From Asterias amurensis (taxonomy: Eukaryota > Echinodermata > Asteroidea > Forcipulatida > Asteriidae): a stretch of 64,000 nucleotides of DNA. The DNA is taken from assembly GCF_032118995.1 (NCBI RefSeq), contig NC_092662.1, positions 16,009,701 through 16,073,700 of the forward strand. Reading direction: 5' to 3'. Shown in pieces: positions 44,401-64,000 of this stretch. Made by a program: the position numbers and the translations under genes. Under the pieces are notes generated by a model. It saw only the letters and a program-made list of their open reading frames with translations. It was not told where the DNA came from and did no database searches. The number at the start of each line of letters is the position of its first letter. Within the stretch, counting starts at the first letter, position 1.

Positions 44401-47400
44401 TGTTAGGGTTAGGGTTAGGGTATGTATATTGTGTCCTTTTTATGGTATTTTATTGTTAATTGCTGAAATGTTTATCCGTCCAGTTTTGGTGTTTGTGCTG
44501 TGGATGCTGTGTGAAATAAATAAATAAATAAACGTACAGATTTAAAGTTCTCTATCGTTTTGCACTTTGTTTTTACAGGGATCTGCTGTTCTTGGCCGAT
44601 ATGTACGGTCTGGAGAACCTGACAGAGGTCATTGACTTTAAGCTGAGAAAGGATTACTGCCACTTCTTCCACAAGGTTCGTCAAGTTAATTTTAGAAAAA
44701 ACAAGGTGATGATGACTAGAGAAAGCTCGTCGAACATTGATACCAAGTCTCTCGAATTCCGAAAAATCTACTCCGTGTTAGTAGAATATAAAGCAAGACA
44801 AGTTTTAAAAAGAACATAATCTACCCAGCAAGTAGTTACAGACATACTAATATTTATTGATACATCACCATGCAATGCCACAAATTGACTCAAACTTGAG
44901 TCTGATGGTGCTCTTAATTCCTTTTTCGTCTTTTCTTTTCCATTACTCCTCTAAAGCCGTGTAGTATATGCCTAGCGAGAGTCCCAGAATGCTTTGCTCT
45001 CTTCTCTACCGTCCAACTCTCCGACCTAGAGAACTGTGTTGTGAGGTAAGTGTGTTATCGTTTGGGATGAGGTTGTCTTAGCAAATTCGTTACCTTCCTT
45101 TCACCTATGTGTTTCCCTGTTCAATGACTTACAACTTTTCAATGTTGATGATTTTGGTTCTGTTTTTATTTTGCAGTTGGCTTGTGCAATATCTCAGCAA
45201 GGCCTGGATGGAGAGGTCCTTTGCTGCCCTACCTCAAAATGTTCTCTTCCAGTGTAGAGACTTTGCTGTCGAGTCATTTGTAAGTTACACGTTGGGAAAG
45301 AGGGATGAAAAAGTTAAGACTAGTGCTGAGGTTACTGTTCCCCAAAACTCACTGAAATCAGGGTTTTCCCCCCATACACAAGCTAGCGTATCGGGCCAGT
45401 ACACACACAACGATTATTTTAGTATGTGCACTCACTGTACTTTAGAACTACATTTATGGGCTCTAGTTGGGAACTCATTCCTTGTATAATTTCAATCCAA
45501 TATTATTTAATGTATTATTCATACTGTTTTGTCTTGTATTGTTATTTACGCTGCACATGGAATTGATCATAAATCTATATAATATGCAAGTATAAAGGGA
45601 AACAAAACAAACAAAATTAAGGAGTCGATCCACAAAATGGTGGACGCGCATTTTCGGAGGTGTGGTCCATGTCTGCAAGGGGTGAACAGAGGAACAGAGA
45701 CTTGTATACAAAGGAGTGGTTTAATTGTAAATAATTGTTCTTGCCTTTCGTCTTGTTGTTTCAGAGCCCTTCATCAGCCACCCCACTCCTCCTTCAGATC
45801 GATAAGCTAATCTGCAATTTACCTCACATCAAATGGGCCAGTCCAGTCCGCACCATGGCGCTGCAGCTGCAAGGCACCTGCAGGCAGTACATGGCGTGCA
45901 ACTTCCTCTCGATCCTTGGGGAACCGTTGTTCCAAGAACAGCTGCGGGTGAGTTTATTGTTGTGTTCCCCCAGAGGGCCCAGCTCTCACACTGTGCATCT
46001 GCCTTGCACTACGGTGTCCACGTAACACCATGGCGGTGTCTAACACCATGGTGTTCACCTAACACCATGGCATCCACCTAATAATAATAGACAGTTCTTG
46101 TGTAGTGCTTTATTTACTCCTGATTGGCCTCTGAAAGCGCTCAGTTTTTTTCCTACAAGGTATGTGGAGCTCTGATCTATTCCCTTCCATAGCACCATAT
46201 AATGGGTTTCAAAGATGCGATGTCGCAATGTGCAGCAAGTCAACCAGGCGAGCCCTTATCTTGATGTAAAGTGCACTGGGCTCGTTTACATTCATTTCAC
46301 AGCACACAGGTCCAATGGTTTTACGTCCCATCCGAAGGACAAAGCAATCATGGTTAAGTGTCTTCCTTAAAGACAGAGTGTCACGAATGGGACTAGAACC
46401 CAAACCCCACTGATCAGAAACACAGGAGCTTGAGTTCGGTGCTCTTATCCACTCAGCCACGACACGCCATATACCTTACACCATTGCATCCACCTAACAC
46501 CATTGCATCTGCCTATTTATACACAAATATCTTTTACACGTCCTAGATCATTTCAACATTTTGCCAGAGAAATATGTTTTTTTAAATCTAAACTTTTAAG
46601 ACTGTTTGAATGATTTATATTTCTCCTTAATCCAGGGAATGAACTGGAAGAAGGATGTTGTCGAGCCAGTGTTTGCTCTCGTGGTCCCAGCATTGACGCC
46701 TGACACGGCAAACGGAACGTTTATGGCCGTGCGTTTCTTCCACCAAGGAGTGACCGACGAGGAAAATGCTGATGGGTGGAACCCGGTGAGTATCTTGCGT
46801 TCAGATTGATGAAACTGAGGGCCATGTCACATGAGGCAACTTTTTCAGGCAACATGGAGGCAACCAAAGACCACTTTGGTAGCATACGAGTAATTTGAAA
46901 ACTGAAACTCTCACAAGTTTGTCTGACAATAAATCCATTGTCATGATCACTTTTTTCCAGGATGCAGTAACGCTAGTGAAAGAATTGTACGTTCAGTTCT
47001 ACAGTTACATGGTCAGCAATGCAAGTCTCGTGGCGCAAGGCCCTGGGTGGTCCAACTTGCCCTCTGACCTCCGAGAAAGCATCAAGAAAGGTAACAGGAT
47101 CACTGTGTTGAATATTGGCAGTTCGCAATCAGAGCGCCCTCTTTAGTTCTCACAGGAGAGATCATTTTATCGTGGGAAGATATGAAGAAGTTTTAGTCCT
47201 CGCAGCTTGACCACAAGTGCTGCATCAGTGCGAACAACAAATATCCCTTTTGCAAAAATGTCTTGCAAAAGATTCTGTGTGCAAAAATATTGATCTCGCC
47301 TCCGGTGTGTATTTGTGTCGTGTGTACCTCTGTGTTATTTTAAGCGAGGTACGACTTCTCAACAAATTCAAAAATGCACCTAATGTTTGCTTAATACACT

Positions 47401-47727
47401 CTTGTTGGTTTCTCTTCATCGCAGAGGCTGTATTTATTGACAATCGAGGCAAGATACGGGCACGGAAACCTGTTCTCACCAGCTCACTGAAGGTAAGATT
47501 TCCGGGGAAAATTAAACTACTTGAGGAGGGGAGGCAGGTCAGAGTTATGTCCCCTGTAGTGCCGACACTATATACATACACCACCGGTTAACAACCAGTG
47601 TGGACACCGGTTAACAATCAGTGTTGACACAAACAACAATACAGCACTGATAAGTAATGTCTTCCTTCAAACTGTTTTCTCTCAGGACAAGTCTAGATCA
47701 AAGGCAACAAGTTTGCAGAAATTTTGA
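41496..47727 (+). CDS. BTBD8: BTBD8-type double BTB/POZ protein, complete, 13 coding exons
   Basis: Coding exons: 41496-41650, 41941-42150, 42424-43356, 43742-43831, 44080-44163, 44579-44675, 44957-45045, 45177-45279, 45765-45947, 46636-46785, 46961-47090, 47425-47492, 47686-47727. Sum 2334 bases, 777 codons plus stop, frame kept throughout. The first BTB domain spans about residues 40-135 (LREDMTRLLEVGTFADLSLI), an acidic disordered linker follows, and the second BTB spans about 410-520 (LGRDLLRIFQGDSDHDVTLK, FILCARSEYFSAMLAGSWKE, DLLFLADMYGLENL). A BACK-like helical region follows. The order and phrases match vertebrate BTBD8 (for example YFAAMLSGCW, NMADMYGLE). Start: first ATG giving the family N terminus. 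In vertebrates a longer form continues into an AP-2-binding region; here the frame stops after a basic 13-residue tail. AATAAA at 48060 or 49022 may end the mRNA. Confidence 0.93.
42190..42345. repeat. Interspersed repeat family D copy in BTBD8 intron
   Basis: AATTGCCTTGGTGTCCCGTG, GTGGTGCCCTCTGCAAAG and AGAAGTGCCCCTTATCAGAGG. Confidence 0.5.
42424..43356 (+). CDS. BTBD8: BTBD8 exon 3: expanded, repetitive linker between BTB domains
   Basis: A single 933-base exon encodes the end of BTB 1, about 270 residues of Glu/Pro/Ser/Thr/Asn-rich linker and the start of BTB 2. The linker has a 43-45 residue imperfect tandem repeat, about two and a half copies, marked by CEPSTTVQSSQNAMLNSGEP and CEPSATEQNSQSAMLNSEEP, then AQENHNTTAEP. 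Human BTBD8 has a much shorter linker here. It is predicted to be disordered. Confidence 0.85.
43405..43560. repeat. Interspersed repeat family D copy in BTBD8 intron
   Basis: CAATGGAAGTGCCCTTTGCA, TCTTGGCCTCATTGCCCC and TTTTCCAATAGAAGTGCC. Confidence 0.55.
44402..44420 (+). repeat. Three TTAGGG units in an intron
   Basis: GTTAGGGTTAGGGTTAGGG. Too short to be a telomere; a chance or relic interstitial run. Confidence 0.7.
46080..46470 (-). mobile_element. tRNA-headed SINE in BTBD8 intron
   Basis: The minus strand begins CGTGTCGTGGCTGAGTGGAT (box A, Leu/Ser-like) and GGTTCTAGTCCC (box B), then GACACTCTGTCTTTAAGGAA and GATGGGACGTAAAACCATTGG. It ends in a (TTA)n tail at 46080. Same general family as 47926 and 57145. 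Confidence 0.75.
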
Positions 47728-47925
47728 GTCGGCAAAAACTAGCAACATGTCGGTGAAGCGTCGGAACTGGTGAGAAAAGATTATCTTCTTCATATTAAAG
47801 ATTTACGAGATGTTTTTGTCCGCTTTGTTGCCTTAAAAACATTTTTTAAAGTATCTTTGGCTGAACACTTCTACTGCCTAGAGAGAGAAAAAGCAAGGGA
47901 TGAGCTTTGATTAAGGAGACATAAA

Positions 47926-48262
47926 ATAATAATAATGGCTTCTTATAAACACACATACCTGTCACTCCGTGACGTTCAATGCACTTCAACATTCAGTGTT
48001 TTTTTGTCAGGTATTGTGTAGCTACATTTTTGGAAGTATGAGACAAGGTTTACAAGGTCAATAAATTTACAATATCAAGCCAACCAAACCATGAGTACCG
48101 GGGCAAACCCCCTTCTCTTTTCGATAAGTGCAACGGTTCTTTTTACGTGCCTAACACAACTAACAGGACCAACGGCTTTATGCCCCATCCAAAGGACGCC
48201 CCAATAATGGTGGAGTGTCTTGCTTACAGACACAAGTGGGATTCGAACCCATAATTTGTCGT
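47926..48262 (-). mobile_element. tRNA-headed SINE, interrupted copy
   Basis: Tail TAATAATAATGGCTTCTTAT and CCTGTCACTCCGTGACGTTC match the tail of the SINE at 57145; the head at 48130-48262 has GGTTCGAATCC on the minus strand. The middle is diverged. Confidence 0.6.
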
Positions 48263-48275
48263 ACAAGTAAATTGA

Positions 48276-48667
48276 GTTTAAAGGAACACGTTGCCTTGGA
48301 TCGGTCGAGTTGGTCTTTGATAAGCGTTTGTAACCGTTTTTTATAAAATGCATATGGGTAGAAAGATGTTGTAAAAGTAGAATACAATGATCCACACAAA
48401 CATGCCTCGAAATTGCGTGGTTTTCCTTTTACCTCGTCGACTAACACGTCGGCCATTTATGGGGGTCAAAATTTTGACTCCCATAAATGGCCGACCATGT
48501 TAGTTCGCACAGTAGAAGGAAAACCACGCAATTTCGAGGCAAACTTGTGTGGATCATTGTATTCTACTTTTAAAACATCTTTCCAACCATATGCATTTTA
48601 TAAAAAACGGTTACAAACGCTTTTGTTTTGACCAACTCGTCCGATCCAAGGCAACGTGTTCCTTTAA
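48276..48667. mobile_element. Foldback MITE family B, copy 4, complete
   Basis: Ends TTTAAAGGAACACGTTGCC and GGCAACGTGTTCCTTTAA; centre GGTCAAAATTTTGACT. It lies directly against the SINE at 47926-48262. Confidence 0.9.
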
Positions 48668-50924
48668 TATCAGTATTTATGCATCAAATGAACAACCAGT
48701 TTTCATCATACTTTTATATATTTTGTTGCAGACTTAACTTCCTAGTGTATTGAGCAATATTGCAAGTATTTTCAGATTTATTTATGGATTATATTTGTGT
48801 TTATCCTATCGAGAGAATCATTTACAAAGTCTTTCGTTAGAATGAAGAAGTTTTTGAATACCTTTTACATTAAATTGGCTCATAATTTATTTCAAGATTT
48901 ACTCTGGAATGTAACCATACTTTTTATGTTTTGAGGTTTTTTTAAACAATATTATTGTTGTAATGAAGTCCTGCCTTAAAGTTAAGGAAATCACTTTAAT
49001 CATCTTTTAAAATTAAATGACAATAAAAACTTACTTGGAACGAAGTACAGCTGCAGTTTTCTATAGTATAAAGGGTTTTGGATGTCAAAAAAAAACGTTT
49101 CTCAGATTTTGTGTTCCAACTTCGGATTACTCTTCCAGCGTGGACATAACGGCTCGGGACTTTCGGCGATATCTCAAAAAAGCGCCACCATCTTATGAAA
49201 TGAACTTTTCACTGCTTAGTTACATTGTATTTTTCAACATATATAGGTATAAACAAATCGAACAGATCCTAAATCCAAAGGTAGATGTTCCCTTTTATCA
49301 ATAAAGACAATAAAATATTCTCATAAAATGGGGGAAAACTAATGCAATCAGGTAGGGTCTAAAACCTAATCCACATGTAAGGCTCTGCCTGAGATGTGGT
49401 TCAAAATTGGGTCAACAGAGGTCAAAGGCAGGGAAAGAAACCACTGTGCCAACCTAACTTTCCTCGTCTTGCCGCAAAGCAAATAAAAAAACTATAGACA
49501 CCGTTCTATTTTATTGAAAGAAAATTTATTAAACACGGATGCATGTAAAGGAAAACAATAATACCATATTCACAACAATAAAATGCAACGGCAAAATAAA
49601 CTGCATCTTAATATTTAATGACATGTTATATTTGAGGAGACTTGGGGGCAGATGTGTCGGATGCTATTTCAAAGCATCAAAAACTTGTGTGTGTGCCATG
49701 CTCAAATTACAATAAGTATGCAAAATGTTAATGCATGGTTGCTGGTTTGGTGAGACATCATCAGATTTCTATGATGATTCATTTGATTATTTTGACTATC
49801 AAGTACCAATTGTTGATAGATTTTTGTATTTTATTAATTTTGTTTGCTGAGAGTTTGAGATGAGAGTTTTTATTAACAGCTATTCAATATGAAAATAATT
49901 TTTACTTTTAGAGAAGTTGTGCTACTGAAAAGAAATGAGGGGATGCATCTTTAAAGCTGTGAACTTCAGAAAAAAATAGGCTCATGTATTAACATTATAT
50001 CGGTTAATCTATTGTGTCTAACGTATATATATAAAAGATTATTGACAAAAAAAGACATCAAACATTTGTTAACACATATCTGCCTAACTACATGAGTTCC
50101 TAAAGATGAGCAGAGTATACTGTTCGAAACGTCAAGACCAAACCAGCTCTTTTCAGAGCCACCACTCCTTCAAAAAGAGATTCTACTTATGGTTGTAGCC
50201 GCAAGTTTACTATTCATATTTATGTTTATAGTTACTCTAATTCTCCACACCATGCAAAGCTTCAAACACCATTTACAAGAGTTCCTTTACAAAACACAGT
50301 GGGAGACATTGGTGGCAGCCTACTGACCAAGTTAACTTCCATTGTTTATGCAGTTCTGAGCATGCGCACATTACCAAGAACAATGGATTTACATAGTAAA
50401 TCTGCTGCCACCTAGCATCCCAAAAGATGATGTAACCATGTTAGGCATGATGTTATTTCCAACTTGAGTCCGTTTTTTCTGATTTTGTTTACCCTTCAAA
50501 ATATTTCATAACGTTTTATTTTTGAGACCTGAAAGAACCTACAACCATGTATAATGTAGGTAAGCCTGTACTAGATACAATGTTTCTCTGATTGTTTCAA
50601 TAGTTTGTTTTAATTCAGCAAAAAGCCCTACATTGGCTTAGGAACATTGGGTTTTTTTTTACCAGTCAGGCAGATATGAGTTAAAAAGAACAGACGCATT
50701 TAATTTTTCAAAAACAAAAAACAAAAATTTCATCAACACATTAATCGTACAAAATCTAACCTAACTCTTGTATTTACCCAACAATATATATATACCCATC
50801 AAGAATTATAGGAAAAATATAAAATGTCAAAACAGTAGCAGACTCTGTGTAATTATGTTTTTCAAGTGCTCAAAATGGTGCTTCTCCAGTTGTTTTATTG
50901 TACAAATACGTGCGCTTAAATGTG

Positions 50925-51365
50925 GACCAGTTGTTACTAGTTCAAACGAGTTTGCACCAGAACAGTCTGTGCAACCAGTGTAAGACATATTAGACCAGTT
51001 CATACCAGAAAAGTATCTACAGTTAGTGAATGTGTGCATTAGTTCAGACTAGTACATACTGGCTCAAACCAGTTTACACCAGAACAGTCTGGAAATTTAG
51101 TAAAACCAGTGCAATTAAGTAGACTAATTGTCACAGCTAATTTTAGACCTGGCTCTATTGCTGAACTGGTTCTATGACCCTGTTCTACTATAAACTAGTG
51201 CAGATTAGTGCAAACCGGTTCAAACCAGTTTACCATCAGTATTTCAATGAAGTAGTTTAGACTATTGCTTCTATGTTGGGGCAAAGCATGCCAGTTTTCA
51301 AACAAGTGCGTACTAAAACAATCAGTTTACTTGTGCAAACCGGTTCAAACCAGTTTACCAGGGAG
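50925..51365. repeat. Degenerate repeat of AAACCAGTTTA/CACCAGAACAGTCTG motifs
   Basis: Two exact GCAAACCGGTTCAAACCAGT stretches (51214 and 51334), two CACCAGAACAGTCTG (50956, 51075), and many ACCAGT or ACTAGT variants at irregular spacing of 15-60 bases. Confidence 0.65.
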
Positions 51366-51989
51366 ATGTCATGTTTGAATTAATGCTTGTAAGAAGTGCA
51401 GCAGTGCAGTAAGTGTCATCAGTCGTCAGAAAGTCAATAGTCCTTTTCAACATTAAAGTTAATTTCATTACATCTTTTATAAAGAAAAATTGCATTACTC
51501 TCGTTTACAAATACCATACAATGACTTTTTTTTTATGCAGATGAAAAACAATTGCCTCTCTATAGTATTTGTATACTTGCTTTACACTTTTTAAAAAATA
51601 TATATATTCCATTCATCCCGATTAATTAAACTGCTAGTCCAGTCTCATAATCGTTGACAAAATACTTCCAGACCAATCTTATTAATGACCTATCGATCGA
51701 TAAAGTATTAACACCAGTAAAATCGATCCTTTAAAATCCACTGAAATTTTACACAAAGCCTACAGGACAAAAATCTACACCTAATTTATCTATCCACACT
51801 CCCACCATAATACGGTAAAGGTAAAATGCAACATTTCATAGTTTTAAATGAAACAAATCCTGATTCAAAACATTTGTATTCAGATGAGTTATAACCCATA
51901 TCAGAATAAGTCACACTTCAGAATATGGCGAAAAACCCGCAATTTTTGTTGAGTGGTCAAAAGTTTAGATCAGTTCAAAAGGAAACTCA

Positions 51990-63267
<11,278 letters not shown>

Positions 63268-63302
63268 CTGGGAAGAAAGAGAAGACATCGTTTATAATTT
63301 AT

Positions 63303-63411
63303 CAGGTCTTGAATTCACCCATGGCACCCACAGTGGTGCCTGTCCTTTGGCCGTGGTGCCCTAGTTGGAAAGTTCCAATCTAATTTACATTTTCCTCATA
63401 GAGGCACCCCT
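63303..63411. repeat. Interspersed repeat family D copy
   Basis: CAGGTCTTGAATTCACCCAT, GGCCGTGGTGCCCTAGTTG and TCATAGAGGCACCCC, directly abutting the next MITE. Confidence 0.5.
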
Positions 63412-63797
63412 TGAAGACAGTGGACACTATTGGTAATTGTCAAAGTTTAATCTACTCACTTGGTGTATCTCAACATATGCACAAAATAACAAACCTGTGA
63501 AAATTTTAGCTCAATTGGTCATCGAAGTTGCGAGATAATAATGAAAGAAAATAACACCCTGTCGCATGAAGTTGTGTGGTTTCAGATGCTTTATTTCAAC
63601 ACCTCAAATACTAAACTCCAGGTCTCGAAATCAAATTCGTGGAAAATTACTTCTTTCTCAAAAACTATGTCACTTCAGAGGGAGCTGTTTCTCACAATGT
63701 TTTATACTATCAACCTCTCCCCATTACTCATAATCAAGAAAGGATTTGTGCTAATAATTATTTTTGAGTAATTACCAAAAGTGTCCACTGCCTTTAA
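63412..63797 (-). mobile_element. MITE family A, copy 7, complete, reversed
   Basis: Ends GAAGACAGTGGACACTATTGG and GTGTCCACTGCCTTTAA, about 386 bp, internal blocks in reverse order to copy 2. Found in the SLC6 intron at the right edge; the upstream exons of that gene are not in the remaining 200 bases. Confidence 0.85.
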
Positions 63798-64000
63798 CAA
63801 AGCAAATTTTCTGTGCCCTTTTCAGGAGAGAAGTTTAAGGCCTGTTTTTGGATCACCACTAGTCACAAGCAAATAAGCACACATTCAGGTCTCAAATTTG
63901 GGTGAAAATATCTACAAGACAGCTACAAATCTTCACCGGACCAGAAAGTTTGTTCTGAGCTAGATCACAACAAAAAATGAAACAAAGAATAGGTTCACAA

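Larger units (their letters stand above)
47728..51989. other. BTBD8-SLC6 convergent intergenic region
   Basis: Holds both 3' UTRs, a SINE, a family B MITE and a degenerate AACCAGTTT-rich tract, all listed separately. A 95-codon open frame at 49017-49304 has no family resemblance; its start overlaps an AATAAA and I do not call it a gene. Confidence 0.5.

Noticed and set aside
44402..44420. Telomere repeat
   Set aside because: Only three TTAGGG units inside a coding gene's intron.
49017..49304. 95-codon plus-strand frame
   Set aside because: No recognisable domain, AT-rich codon use, starts on a polyadenylation-like signal, and no splice partner.

Overview
The window is nuclear DNA from an animal, most likely an echinoderm and probably a sea star. 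The genes have many short exons with GT-AG introns, are sparse, and sit in AT-rich DNA full of short non-autonomous repeats. The phylum is inferred from the style of the predicted proteins and from repeat families I recall from sea-star sequence; the window itself does not prove the taxon.

Five protein-coding loci can be built exon by exon with reading frame kept across every junction. (1) 55-2428, plus strand: CDK9, complete, 378 codons in four exons. (2) 31736 down to 7947, minus strand: a RalGPS-type Ral exchange factor (RasGEF, PxxP linker, PH domain), 20 exons and 561 codons; only the last, very short exon is not located. (3) 11401-12819, plus strand: an intronless gene for a secreted C-type lectin with a Thr/Ala-rich stalk and a C-terminal PAN/apple-like module, lying antisense inside a RalGPS intron. 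(4) 41496-47727, plus strand: a BTBD8-type protein with two BTB domains, 777 codons, with a separate 5' leader exon ending at 40590. (5) 63267 down to 51990, minus strand: the C-terminal ~606 codons of an SLC6 Na+/Cl- coupled transporter, closest to the glycine-transporter group; its first exons lie beyond the right edge.

CDK9 and RalGPS are convergent, RalGPS and BTBD8 are divergent across about 8.8 kb, and BTBD8 and SLC6 are convergent. There is no operon-like logic; the only intimate pairing is the lectin nested in RalGPS. By family knowledge the genes act in transcription elongation (CDK9), Ral small-GTPase activation at membranes (RalGPS), secreted recognition or adhesion (lectin), a BTB scaffold (BTBD8) and amino-acid uptake (SLC6).

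The space between exons is mostly repeats: at least three families of inverted-repeat MITEs (about 390 bp each when complete), tRNA-headed SINEs, a 5'-truncated LINE, a TIR element with CACGTG motifs, and many short tandem arrays. The most unusual pattern is that several tandem duplications copy a 3' splice site plus the first bases of the adjacent exon, making rows of decoy acceptors upstream of the true exon. This is seen at two RalGPS exons and, in larger form, at one SLC6 exon present in three copies.
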